A DNA stretch of 64,000 bases from Isoperla grammatica (taxonomy: Eukaryota > Arthropoda > Insecta > Plecoptera > Perlodidae): the NCBI GenBank assembly GCA_945910005.1, contig OX246743.1, positions 6,665,084-6,729,083 on the forward strand, read 5' to 3'. Made by a program: the position numbers and the translations under genes. The notes beneath the pieces are model-generated. The model was given only the letters and a program-made list of their open reading frames with translations, was not told the origin of the DNA and ran no database searches. Positions 11,926 through 21,851 of this stretch are shown piece by piece (positions within the stretch are counted from its first letter, which is position 1; each line of letters starts with the position of its first letter).

Positions 11926-13260
11926 GTGAGTCACAGTGGGCGGTACCATATAAGCTCTCTGGGGGCGGGGCTTGCTCCTCCAAGGTCACCGGAGCTCAGA
12001 AGACACTCGGACGTGTCGCCTGCATCGCTCAAAGAGCTGGAGAAGGTGAGTCACAGTGGGCGGTACCATATAAGCTCTCTGGGGGCGGGGCTTGCTCCTC
12101 CAAGGTCACCGGAGCTCAGAAGACACTCGGACGTGTCGCCTGCATCGCTCAAGGAGCTGGAGAAGGTGAGTCACAGTGGGCGGGACCATATAAGCTCTCT
12201 GGGGGCGGAGCTTGCTCCTCCAAGTCACCGGAGCTCAGAAGACACTCGGACGTGTCGCCTGCATCGCTCAAGGAGCTGGAGAAGGTGAGTCACAGTGGGC
12301 GGGACCATATATGCTCTCTGGGGGCGGGGCTTGCTCCTCCAAGGTCACCGGAGCTCAGAAGACACTCGGACGTGTCGCCTGCGTCGCTCAAAGAGCTGGA
12401 GAAGGTGAGTCAGTGGGCGGGACCATATAAGCTCTCTGGAGGTGGGGCTTGCTCCACCAAGGTCACCGGAGCTCAGAAGACACTCGGACGTGTCGCCTGC
12501 GTCGCTCAAAGAGCTGGAGAAGGTGAGTCAGTGGGCGGTACCATATAAGCTCTCTGGGGGCGGGGCTTGCTCCTCCAAGGTCACCGGAGCTCAGAAGACA
12601 CTCGGACGTGTCGCCTGCGTCGCTCAAAGAGCTGGAGAAGGTGAGTCAGTGGGCGGGACCATATAAGCTCTCTGGGGGCGGGGCTTGCTCCTCCAAGGTC
12701 ACCGGAGCTCAGAAGACACTCGGACGTGTCGCCTGCGTCGCTCAAAGAGCTTGAGAAGGTGAGTCAGTGGGCGGTACTATATAAGCTCTCTGGGGGCGGG
12801 GCTTGCTCCTCCAAGGTCACCGGAGCTCAGAAGACACTCGGACGTGTCGCCTGCGTCGCTCAAGGAGCTGGAGAAGGTGAGTCATAGTGGGCGGGACCAT
12901 TAAGCTCTCTGGGGGCGGGGCTTGCTCCTCCAAGGTCACCGGAGCTCAGAAGACACTCGGACGTGTCGCCAGCATCGCTCAAGGAGCTGGAGAAGGTGAG
13001 TGACAATGGGCGGGACCATATAAGCTCTCTGGGGGCGGGGCTTGCTCCTCCAAGGTCACCGGAGCTCAGAAGACACTCGGACGTGTCGCCAGCATCGCTC
13101 AAGGAGCTGGAGAAGGTGAATGACAATGGGCGGGACCATATAAGCTCTCTGGGGGCGGGGCTTGCTCCTCCAAGGTCACCGGAGCTCAGAAGACACTCGG
13201 ACGTGTCGCCAGCATCGCTCAAGGAGCTGGAGAAGGTGAGTCACATTGAGCGGGAGCATA
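11926..13260 (+). repeat. Tandem array of Rim exon A donors
   Basis: Eleven further units of 118-120 bp follow the exon. Each repeats about 90 bp of its 3' end (GGGGCTTGCTCC, GGAGCTCAGAAGACACTCGG, CTGGAGAAG) and then its donor GTGAGT plus a short intron piece (GTGGGCGG, ACCATATAAG). Exon-like segments end at 12045, 12165, 12284, 12404, 12522, 12640, 12758, 12876, 12995, 13115 and 13235. The donor is GTGAGT in all but the 13115 copy (GTGAAT). The coding text PPRSPELRRHSDVSPASLKE is kept in nearly all copies; the one before 12284 has lost a base. The first two spacings are 120 bp, and the intron piece has no stop there, so read-through would add a 40-residue repeat in frame. Confidence 0.9.
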
Positions 13261-13640
13261 TTATATCTCTCTAGGGGCGGGGATTAGGTTTCAAGGTCAC
13301 CCTGGAGAAGGTGAGACGGTGGGTGGACCACATAGGGGCGGGGCTTGGCTTTCAAAGTCACCCTGGAGATGGTGAGTCACGGTGGGCGGGATCATATAAG
13401 CTTTCTAGGGGCAGTGCTTAGCTTTCAAGGTCACCCTGGTATAGGGACGGGGCTTGGCTTTCAAGGTCACCCTGGAAAAGTTGAGTCACGGTGGGCGGGA
13501 TCATATAAGCTTTCTAGGGGCGGTGCTTAGCTGTCAAGGTCACCCTGGTATAGGGACGGGGCTTGGCTTTCAAGGTCACCCTAAAGAAGTTGAGTTATGG
13601 TGGGCGGGACCATATAAGCGCTCTAGGGGCGGGGCGTGTA
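13261..13640 (+). repeat. Degenerate tail of the exon A donor array
   Basis: Shorter, diverged units keep GGGGCGGGG, CAAGGTCACC and GGTGAGTCACGGTGGGCGG but have lost the PELRRHSDV coding text. Two nearly identical blocks of about 109 bp, each holding TATAGGGACGGGGCTTGG, lie at about 13383-13600. This looks like the older edge of the array. Confidence 0.75.
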
Positions 13641-14123
13641 TGTCCAACGCTACCCTTAAACTGAATGATCCTCCCGACAGGGTTGTAGCGAACGATCTTT
13701 GAGTAAACCTTTAATTGAAATACCCACAAATGATCATCGGGCTCTGTAATGACATAACACCTCATTATTAGTGTAAAAAATGATACACTTTCCACCACAG
13801 CTGAACACTACATTGTTATGGGTCCAGTGTACAACACTCAAGCAAAGGTTTTGACAGACCCAATGATGGACATTGACTGAGCGGCTGGCCCGCCTACGAG
13901 GTTGGATCATGAAGGAAGTGAACCATGAGTACACATAGCATTTCATACAATCATCATCTGTAGGTTCTCTCTGCACCTCTATTCCATGTAACCCCAACAC
14001 CGCTCAATATTTTTTCTTTTTTGTTCGTCGTCAAGTTTTCTCACAAGATCCTGGAGATAAAACAAGGTTTAAAGATAATGCTTTTACCTTATTCTCTGCA
14101 AGTTAGCATAAATAAACGCTGAT

Positions 14124-15039
14124 TGCTACGTACTTTTTTCTGTAGAATAAAATACGGGCCACTACGCCCGTGGTGCACGCGGCTAGCTTGCAATCGGCGC
14201 GGGAGTGGTTCATAGATGGAGGGGAGGACAGGCATACAAATGATTGAACCAGAACAACCTGTATGGGCGCCACTTAGTTTTAATAATAAGTTCACAGGAA
14301 AAACTAAGAAAACCTGGTACACAAAATATGGTGTTATGTTTGGCCCTTGCGCAAGATCGATCTTGGTACTACAATTACACTAATTAATTATCATTTAACA
14401 ATTTACAAATAATAACTCAAAGTTTAAATGAATATAATTAATTTCTTAGTGCTAAATTATAAATTAGATTTATCTATACAAAATAATATTGATAACATGG
14501 AAATAGTATTCTCTATCTTCGTATTCTTCCGCGGCTTCACACGGAGGTGGGTGACAGCTCGGGAAGACGAAGAGATGAGGTCGGTGAGGAATACTTGAAG
14601 AGCCGAAGGGGAAAATAGGGGGAAAACCAAAAACCGAAAAACCCGGTCAACACGACACCTGCCCAAAGAAGCCCTGAGTTAGTGGTGGCACAAATGCTAT
14701 GATTTCTTATGAAAAGTGGCAACAGTAAATAGGAATATATAAATAATGTTTTTTAGACTCACCCCGGGTTTCTAAAAATCACGGCAAATGGTCACGTGGT
14801 GTGGGAAATGGAAACAGCTAAAGTTCCGGAACGTTCCGATCAATTAAGTAGTGAGGGCGACGTACACTCTGTTGTCGACCCCTACTCGGTGGTAAGCTGC
14901 TCCATACACGATGATTCCTCGCTGAGAGACCCGACCAGACTGACTCCTTGTCAATGCATCACACCGCGATTTATGTCCGCCCTTGTTATTCCAGTACCGG
15001 GTGGGTACAAAAGTGAGTCGCGAAATCAGGTGCGTAACA
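14124..15039 (-). repeat. 3' LTR of retrotransposon 1
   Basis: 916 bp, starting TGCTACG and ending GTAACA on the + strand, which gives TG...CA ends on the element strand. It is the same length as, and apparently identical to, 20111-21026. Confidence 0.95.
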
Positions 15040-15057
15040 CTCCCCCTTTTCTTCCGG
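15040..15057 (-). other. Polypurine tract of retrotransposon 1
   Basis: On the element strand this is GGAAGAAAAGGGGGAG, directly before the 3' LTR. It is the usual plus-strand primer site of LTR elements. Confidence 0.85.
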
Positions 15058-15078
15058 AGCATTTGATGCCACAACAAT

Positions 15079-18000
15079 TTACTCGGGTGTTGGTTTCAAA
15101 TCTTGGATATGCCAGTGTCCAAGACTTTTGTTCCTTTCATTACTTAACTCATACACTAATGGGGATAGTTTACGTATAATTTTATATGGTCCCATAAATT
15201 TAGGTGCTAATTTGGCGGCAAAATTGTCTGCTGCACAAGATTGGGCAAAGTTTCTCTTGTATACCATCTGTCCTACGTTGAACTGTACTGGCCTTCTTCT
15301 TAAGTTATATCTGTGTGAACTTGTATGGTATGCTTTCTGAAGTCGTTCTTGGACGTTTTTGTAGACACGGTTTAGGTCTTCTAATCTCTGAACATACTTG
15401 TCTCTGCCATCACTCAATGGTACTTCTTCATCTGGAGGTTTTCCATGTGTTCGACCAGAAGTATGGATTTCTCGTCCAAAGTTTAAGAATGTAGGGGTAT
15501 AGCTAGTTACTTCGTGCACTGCAGTTCTCAGGGCATAACCTAGATGAGGAAGGTGCTGGTCCCATAAACGATGATTATCTTCTACATAGGATGAAATCAT
15601 GGTTTTCAGAACTCTATTGATTCTCTCTGAGGGATTTACCTGGGGGTGGTATTTTGCGTTGAAAAAGATTCTGCTTTCGTATTTCTGCGCCAATTTCTTC
15701 ATCTCCTTGCCAGCATACTGGGAACCATTATCACAAAGTATGGTCTGGGGTGCGCCATACATCAATATAACATCCTCTTCTAAGTGTTTTACAATTTTTG
15801 TTGCCGTAGCAGCGCGTAAAGGAAATATTAATGAAAACTTCGTGAACCAGTCGGCTACTACTAAGATATACTTATGTCCTTTGGATGAGCGGGGAAATGG
15901 TCCTAGGATATCAGTCGAGACTAATTGCCAGGGGTGGTCAACACTTTTTCTTTTACCCATTAGTCCTGCAGGTAGACTTTGTTCAGGTTTGTATTGTAGG
16001 CATACGGTACAATGATTTACGTACTTCGAAATATCTGAACGCATTTTCGGCCAGAAATATAGTTGACAGGCGCGTTTATATGTCTTGTAAATTCCAAGGT
16101 GTCCAGCGGTGGGGTGATTATGACATTCGTCGTACACTTTAGGTCTCAACTCTCGGGGAACTACTAATCTCCAATCATCAAAATGCTTATAGAGCTGTCC
16201 ATCTTGCAGTCTCCATTTTGCAAATTGAAGTGGCTTGGTTAGGACATTTTGAACCATACGGTTATACCAAGGATCTGTCACTTCTTGTGGAATAGTTATA
16301 AAGTCCAGAGGTATGTTGTCTTGAGGAACTGATCTTGAGAGAGCGTCGGGGACAAGATGTTCTTTACCTTTCCTATGAATAATTTCATAATCATATGGCT
16401 GCAATCTTAGTGCCCATCGAGCTAATTTTCCTACGGGGTCTTTGAGGTTATGGAGCCATAATAGAGAATGATGGTCGGTTATTATGGTGAACTTGCTGCC
16501 TTCCAAATATGGACGCTTTTTTTCTACAGCCCAGATCACGGCTAAACATTCACGTTCTGTGGTCGACAGTTTTCTTTCTGATTTGGTTAGACTTCTACTC
16601 CCGTATGCGATGACTTTTTCACCCTCTTCAAATTCTTGAGAGAGAACCCAACCGATTCCATAGGAAGAAGCGTCTGTTTGTAAGGTAAAAGGTCGTGAAA
16701 AATCGGGACACGTCATGATAGGTGCTTGAATTAACTTTTCTTTTAGTATTTTAAAAGAATTCTCTGCTTCGTGAGTCCAGGAGAATTTCTTGTTTTTACA
16801 TATAAGAGACGTCATGGGAGCAACAAGTGTGGAAAAATTTGGAACAAAGCGTCTGTACCATGATGTCATTCCAATGAAACGTCGAACTTCTTTCGCGTTC
16901 ATGGGACGAGGATATTGCAGAATAGATTCCACTTTACCGGGGTCTACATGCAGTCCAAAGGCGTCAACTACATAACCAAGGTACTTTAGCTCTTTTCTAC
17001 AAAATTTTGACTTGTCCTTATTTATGGTTAGACCGGCATCGTTAAGACGTTGAAACACTTCATCCAATATTTTCAAATGTTCTTCAAATGTGGAGGTAAT
17101 TATAATAATGTCATCCAAATAGACAAATACGTACGGTTCTAACTTCGGTCCCAGAATTCTATCAATAAGTCTTTGCCACGTAGCCGGCGAATTATGCAGA
17201 CCAAATGGCATTCTTACAAAGTGAAACAAACCTCTACCTGGCACCGTGAATGCCGTTTTCTCCATACTGTCAGAATCTAGGGGCACTTGCCAATATGCAC
17301 TTTTCAAATCAATGGACGAAAGAAATTTCGCATTACGTAAACGGTCCAAGATCGAAGATATGTAGGGCAGTGGATATGCGTCCTTTTTGGTTACCTTGTT
17401 TACTGCTCTAAAATCGACTACGAAACGATGGCTTCCATCAGGTTTGTCAACCATTAGGATGGGAGAGGACCACGCACTTTTTGACGGTTCTACCACGCCT
17501 AAAGCTAACATAGTATCGAGTTCTTGGTTAATTATTGCTTGTTTTGCTGGTGAAACGGGATAGTAACGTTGTTTGATGGGTTCCGAATTACCGGTATCAA
17601 TTTTATGATGAACAAGCGAAGTACATCCAAGCTTATCACCCATCGTTTTGAAATGATGCGACAAAAGTTCTTCTAATTGCTTCTCTTGAACATTCGTCAA
17701 ATGGTCTTTACTCGGATTCGTGTCTATTGTTGAAAGCTCAGTAGAGGATGTTGAGAAAGTCCACGTGTGGTCCGTTGGGTTTGGTATTATTTTCATTTTC
17801 TTCCAAAAGTCTAACCCCAAAATTAGTGGCTGGGTTACTTCCGGAACGACCAAGACTTCTAAAACCTGCACACGATCTTCAACTCGCATGGGTAGATCAA
17901 GACAACCAATAACTTGACAAGATTCACCATTGGCCACCTTTATTTGAAGACTCTTTGAGTTAGGCTTTAACTTTAACCCAATCGATTTCAAATTCTCGAA

Positions 18001-18255
18001 ACATGTCCTCCCAACAATTGTTCTACTGGCACCAGAATCAAGAAGTCCAACTATCTCAATGTCTAAAACATTAACTTTTAGATACAAGCGTTCATCTTCC
18101 CTCTTAGTTTCTAGAAGGTAATCCAAAGACGGTTGATATACCATTACATCAGATACTTTTTCACACCACTGTCGCCATTCCATTACAGTCGTCTTCGCGG
18201 AATTGTTAGCGTTGGAGGAATGCAATGGAAGACGTTTTACATCCCTCCTCTGGCG
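15079..18255 (-). CDS. pol: Pol polyprotein of retrotransposon 1 (PR-RT-RH-IN)
   Basis: This frame is entered by a -1 frameshift at 18255-18261 rather than by its own start. Counted from the MHSSN segment at 18225, the domains are: an aspartic protease with DSGA at 63-66; reverse transcriptase about 220-410 with the catalytic YLDD at 369-372; RNase H about 513-590 starting LQTDAS with TERE and ITDHHS; the integrase zinc-binding HHCC about 704-742; the catalytic core with D772, D832 (CDNGSQ) and E867 (NPSER); and a C-terminal GPYKIIR motif near 1014. The products process the polyprotein, copy the RNA to DNA and insert it. All catalytic residues named are present, and there is no internal stop. 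Length is normal for a Ty3/gypsy Pol. It ends 39 bp before the 3' LTR, so there is no env. Confidence 0.95.
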   Translation of the reverse strand, partial: RQRRDVKRLPLHSSNANNSAKTTVMEWRQWCEKVSDVMVYQPSLDYLLETKREDERLYLKVNVLDIEIVGLLDSGASRTIVGRTCFENLKSIGLKLKPNSKSLQIKVANGESCQVIGCLDLPMRVEDRVQVLEVLVVPEVTQPLILGLDFWKKMKIIPNPTDHTWTFSTSSTELSTIDTNPSKDHLTNVQEKQLEELLSHHFKTMGDKLGCTSLVHHKIDTGNSEPIKQRYYPVSPAKQAIINQELDTMLALGVVEPSKSAWSSPILMVDKPDGSHRFVVDFRAVNKVTKKDAYPLPYISSILDRLRNAKFLSSIDLKSAYWQVPLDSDSMEKTAFTVPGRGLFHFVRMPFGLHNSPATWQRLIDRILGPKLEPYVFVYLDDIIIITSTFEEHLKILDEVFQRLNDAGLTINKDKSKFCRKELKYLGYVVDAFGLHVDPGKVESILQYPRPMNAKEVRRFIGMTSWYRRFVPNFSTLVAPMTSLICKNKKFSWTHEAENSFKILKEKLIQAPIMTCPDFSRPFTLQTDASSYGIGWVLSQEFEEGEKVIAYGSRSLTKSERKLSTTERECLAVIWAVEKKRPYLEGSKFTIITDHHSLLWLHNLKDPVGKLARWALRLQPYDYEIIHRKGKEHLVPDALSRSVPQDNIPLDFITIPQEVTDPWYNRMVQNVLTKPLQFAKWRLQDGQLYKHFDDWRLVVPRELRPKVYDECHNHPTAGHLGIYKTYKRACQLYFWPKMRSDISKYVNHCTVCLQYKPEQSLPAGLMGKRKSVDHPWQLVSTDILGPFPRSSKGHKYILVVADWFTKFSLIFPLRAATATKIVKHLEEDVILMYGAPQTILCDNGSQYAGKEMKKLAQKYESRIFFNAKYHPQVNPSERINRVLKTMISSYVEDNHRLWDQHLPHLGYALRTAVHEVTSYTPTFLNFGREIHTSGRTHGKPPDEEVPLSDGRDKYVQRLEDLNRVYKNVQERLQKAYHTSSHRYNLRRRPVQFNVGQMVYKRNFAQSCAADNFAAKLAPKFMGPYKIIRKLSPLVYELSNERNKSLGHWHIQDLKPTPE

Positions 18256-18261
18256 TTTCCC
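18214..18261 (-). promoter_or_regulatory. -1 frameshift signal gag/pol, retrotransposon 1
   Basis: On the element strand, the heptamer GGGAAAC (18261 to 18255) is in the correct G GGA AAC phase for gag. After a 6-nt spacer (GCCAGA), a 9-bp stem forms between GGAGGGATG (18248-18240) and CATTCCTCC (18222-18214) with a 17-nt loop. The gag stop lies inside the loop. Pol is open in the -1 frame directly after the heptamer. This is the classical slippery-site plus stem-loop arrangement. Confidence 0.85.
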
Positions 18262-19556
18262 TCCCTCTTATGAGCGCACTTCGAACAATTTCGGTAAATA
18301 ACGCCTGAAGTTCCACACGAGAAGCAGAAAATGTTTGGAGGCTCAGGACATTGTCTAAAGCGATGCTTTTTTGAGTTGCAATTCCAGCATGATTTTGAAT
18401 TGTGCTTTTCTCGAGTAGCGCTACTTTGGTACTCTCTCACATTACTACTCTGTACTGGCATCTCGATAGCATCTAGAGAGTTAGTTGATTTGTTTGAGTA
18501 GGCTAAGTCTTGTTCTATTGTTGATGATTTGGGGGGAGGAGCTTGATATTTTCCTACTTGTATTCGACCATCTTCGATACGTCGAGCCAAGCGCCTTAAT
18601 TCAGAAAGACTAGTAATTTCGTACACTGCAAGACGTTCTTGCAAGTATGGTGCCAAATTTCTTTTGACTAATTTTAGTTTGTCTATTTCGCGTACTTCTG
18701 TGTCTAGTCTTGCAAATAAGTTGTCCATAATAGCAAGGTAAATATCTATAGGCTCATGTATCCCTTGAGTTCTGCGTCGGATTTCCTCTTGTAAACACTC
18801 TTCATAATCAACAGGTTGAAATGCTAGCTTAAGCTCCTTCACTAGTTCTTTCCAACAACTGGTGCGTCGCCTAGCTGATCGAAACCATATGCGAGCTGGA
18901 CCGGAGAATAAATCTAATGCTGAAGCCCACAATTCTTTTTCGGATATGTTACGAGCTATACATAACTCGGAAACTTCCTCCAAAAATGATGCAACACTAA
19001 CATTGCCCTCTCCTGAATATGTCAGGTTCCATTTAAGTATAGGTATGGATTTTTGAGTATCTGTACTATTCAAATCTTTGGCGCAAGTTTTACTATTAAC
19101 ATTAGGGATAATAATTGAATCGCCTCGTTCTTTATCTGCTACTACATCTTCGTCTGTATCTTCTCTATCACTGATAACTCGGGCCTCTAAATCTTCGTAT
19201 AACTTGAGAGCCAATTTAAGTGTAGTAGAGCGTAAATCTAGAAGACTGCTATCAATATTTGTATCCAAATTCTGTAGTCGACTAACGTAATGAGAAATAC
19301 GTGTTTCTAGTTTCCGGTATACAGCAGAGGAACGGTGATCAGAAAATGTGGTCATTTGTTGTGCTACGTCGTTGAGAGCTGACTCACAAAGTGATAATTC
19401 ATCTGCGGCCTCTCCTACGCGTTTGGTAATTGGTACACGATTTCGAATCGCTTTTCTCAAATCCTTCCTCAATTGATTCACGTTTCCAGTTGGTGTAATA
19501 TCACGACAACGCAACTCGTATTCAAGTTCACTTTTAGATAATCGCTCGACCTCCAT
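18237..19556 (-). CDS. gag: Gag of retrotransposon 1
   Basis: Structural capsid/nucleocapsid protein, 439 residues from the start chosen at 19556 (MEVERLSKSE). An earlier in-frame ATG at 19628 would add 24 mostly hydrophobic residues, which is atypical for Gag. The N-terminus resembles a SAP motif (LSKSELEYELRCRDITPTG). The middle has capsid-like text (WNLTYSGEGNVSVASFLEEV; AYLQ-type helices). Near the C-terminus is one intact CCHC zinc knuckle, CWNCNSKKHRFRQC. A second, CFSCGTSGVIYRNC, has valine where histidine is expected. The frame ends at TAA just after the slippery site. The CCHC knuckle is expected to bind the genomic RNA. Confidence 0.9.
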   Translation of the reverse strand: MEVERLSKSELEYELRCRDITPTGNVNQLRKDLRKAIRNRVPITKRVGEAADELSLCESALNDVAQQMTTFSDHRSSAVYRKLETRISHYVSRLQNLDTNIDSSLLDLRSTTLKLALKLYEDLEARVISDREDTDEDVVADKERGDSIIIPNVNSKTCAKDLNSTDTQKSIPILKWNLTYSGEGNVSVASFLEEVSELCIARNISEKELWASALDLFSGPARIWFRSARRRTSCWKELVKELKLAFQPVDYEECLQEEIRRRTQGIHEPIDIYLAIMDNLFARLDTEVREIDKLKLVKRNLAPYLQERLAVYEITSLSELRRLARRIEDGRIQVGKYQAPPPKSSTIEQDLAYSNKSTNSLDAIEMPVQSSNVREYQSSATREKHNSKSCWNCNSKKHRFRQCPEPPNIFCFSCGTSGVIYRNCSKCAHKREGNARGGM

Positions 19557-20110
19557 ATTCAAGTAATTTATAACGGCCCAAAAAGTTATAATAGAAAAAA
19601 CAGGATAAATATAAATGCGGGATAGCAATATATCAAAACTACGTTATGTGCCACCTTAAAATTATCTAAATATAGGCCTAATATTGAAGTGATAATGATC
19701 ACTACATATGATGTACGAGTAAGTGCCACCTTAATAATATAAATAACTGTAAATCTTAATATTTACTATTATTTCGGCAGAATATACCAATCCTTAACTA
19801 ATTAATAATTTATTTAATTATTAGTTAATCTAAATCATGGATAAATATTCGTCTACAATTTCGATGTGTGCCACCTTAAAGTTATCAGTTCGTGTGTAGC
19901 ACTAATATACTATTAACAACTCAGTCCGTTGCCACGTTAATCTTGATGTTTACGCAAACACAGTACACAACTACACACTGCGTAAAAGTAAACATACTAA
20001 TCACACTTTGAACATTCTGACATCACGATACAATATAAATAAGAATTACAGGTAATTTCTGGTTCAACATCCGTATAACGTACAGGCCTCACGTTCGGGT
20101 GCCATTTTTA
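19557..20110 (-). other. 5' leader of retrotransposon 1 with repeated 12-mer and PBS
   Basis: The stretch between 5' LTR and gag is AT-rich. On the + strand it holds three exact copies of GTGCCACCTTAA (19648-19659, 19723-19734, 19868-19879) and a weaker GTTGCCACGTTAA near 19928. The primer-binding site TGGCACCCGAACGTGA lies at 20089-20104 on the element strand, six bases from the LTR. I did not assign the primer tRNA. Confidence 0.75.
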
Positions 20111-21026
20111 TGCTACGTACTTTTTTCTGTAGAATAAAATACGGGCCACTACGCCCGTGGTGCACGCGGCTAGCTTGCAATCGGCGCGGGAGTGGTTCAT
20201 AGATGGAGGGGAGGACAGGCATACAAATGATTGAACCAGAACAACCTGTATGGGCGCCACTTAGTTTTAATAATAAGTTCACAGGAAAAACTAAGAAAAC
20301 CTGGTACACAAAATATGGTGTTATGTTTGGCCCTTGCGCAAGATCGATCTTGGTACTACAATTACACTAATTAATTATCATTTAACAATTTACAAATAAT
20401 AACTCAAAGTTTAAATGAATATAATTAATTTCTTAGTGCTAAATTATAAATTAGATTTATCTATACAAAATAATATTGATAACATGGAAATAGTATTCTC
20501 TATCTTCGTATTCTTCCGCGGCTTCACACGGAGGTGGGTGACAGCTCGGGAAGACGAAGAGATGAGGTCGGTGAGGAATACTTGAAGAGCCGAAGGGGAA
20601 AATAGGGGGAAAACCAAAAACCGAAAAACCCGGTCAACACGACACCTGCCCAAAGAAGCCCTGAGTTAGTGGTGGCACAAATGCTATGATTTCTTATGAA
20701 AAGTGGCAACAGTAAATAGGAATATATAAATAATGTTTTTTAGACTCACCCCGGGTTTCTAAAAATCACGGCAAATGGTCACGTGGTGTGGGAAATGGAA
20801 ACAGCTAAAGTTCCGGAACGTTCCGATCAATTAAGTAGTGAGGGCGACGTACACTCTGTTGTCGACCCCTACTCGGTGGTAAGCTGCTCCATACACGATG
20901 ATTCCTCGCTGAGAGACCCGACCAGACTGACTCCTTGTCAATGCATCACACCGCGATTTATGTCCGCCCTTGTTATTCCAGTACCGGGTGGGTACAAAAG
21001 TGAGTCGCGAAATCAGGTGCGTAACA
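20111..21026 (-). repeat. 5' LTR of retrotransposon 1
   Basis: 916 bp. Transcription should start from this copy and run leftwards. On the element strand, U3 is at the right end: a heat-shock-element match lies at 20811-20823, about 205 nt from the LTR edge. A TATA-like TTTATATATT (20722-20731) lies about 80 nt further on. Confidence 0.95.
20811..20823. promoter_or_regulatory. Heat-shock element in LTR (also 14824-14836)
   Basis: TTCCGGAACGTTC fits the three-unit heat-shock factor consensus TTCnnGAAnnTTC exactly. Both LTRs carry it. The palindromic arrangement makes it orientation-independent. It lies upstream of the TATA-like box in U3. Confidence 0.65.
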
Positions 21027-21328
21027 TGATACAAAAACTCCATTGTGTAAAGCCAACGTTCTTCTTTAGAAAATTGCATAAAACACCCACAGAGACCCAC
21101 AGACCCTGGAGGATACGACCGACTGCAGAGCACTAGATATACAGAAAATGTTTACTTGGAAAACTCGATGAACAATACGAAGAAATTCAACCATACGGCA
21201 GAAGCTATTTTTAGATTTTAATCCGTCGTTCTGGTCGAAAAAGAACCTGAAAAGATTTACAACAAAGAACAATTCTTGGCATTGTCCAGCTTTTGCGTAG
21301 TGGCAGGGGAGACACGGGGCTTGAGTAG

Positions 21329-21330
<2 letters not shown>

Positions 21331-21374
<44 letters not shown>

Positions 21375-21385
21375 GAGAGGGAGAC
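21331..21385. repeat. (GA)n microsatellite
   Basis: Imperfect GA repeat with GGGA interruptions. Confidence 0.95.
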
Positions 21386-21851
21386 AGACAAGTAAACAGA
21401 AGAAAGATACACAATATGTAAATGTGAGATTGTAAATCCCATACAACTGAATTCAAGTTCCAGTTTGGTCCCACATCGTTGAAACGTATAGGCCACTTTA
21501 AACCAGGATTGCGATTTTAGATGAGCGGGTATGATTTTTAAATAACATAAAAGCAGTGTATAGATTTAAATCAAAGGATAAAAGTCGCAAATTACCAAAT
21601 AAATCAATTAAATTTCATAAAACATCTATGAAATGCATAACATTTGGTGATTGTTTTCAAAATGGCGTTTCCACAAGCAACGTTAGCTCTTATACTTAAA
21701 AAATCTTAGTCCAGGCAACAAGGGGCAACGTTTTATAAATCCTGCAAATGATAGCGATCTTAAATAAAATAGTTAGGAAAATAAAAACTTAAATCTTAAA
21801 TAAGTGTGTAACTGTAAACCGATCTTTAAGTGGAGTCTGCGATCTAGATCA
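21386..21851. other. Unassigned AT-rich spacer
   Basis: Sequence between the GA tract and the 50-bp satellite. No repeat family or exon recognised. Confidence 0.4.

Larger units (their letters stand above)
14124..21026 (-). mobile_element. Complete Ty3/gypsy-type LTR retrotransposon 1
   Basis: A 6903-bp element in antisense orientation to Rim. It has 916-bp LTRs at both ends, a primer-binding site, gag, a frameshifted pol ordered protease-RT-RNase H-integrase, and a polypurine tract. The 4-bp target duplication TGAT is at 14120-14123 and 21027-21030. Integrase after RNase H defines the Ty3/gypsy order. There is no env-like frame after pol. Both frames are open and the two LTRs show no difference that I could find by eye, so the insertion looks recent and possibly still competent. 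Confidence 0.95.

Noticed and set aside
14796..15179. Plus-strand open frame in the LTR (VPERSDQLSSEGDV)
   Set aside because: It is repeated in the other LTR and lies opposite the element's U3 region; no evidence for an LTR-encoded protein.
21066..21496. Ser/Leu-rich open frames on the minus strand
   Set aside because: Translations of the (GA)n microsatellite.
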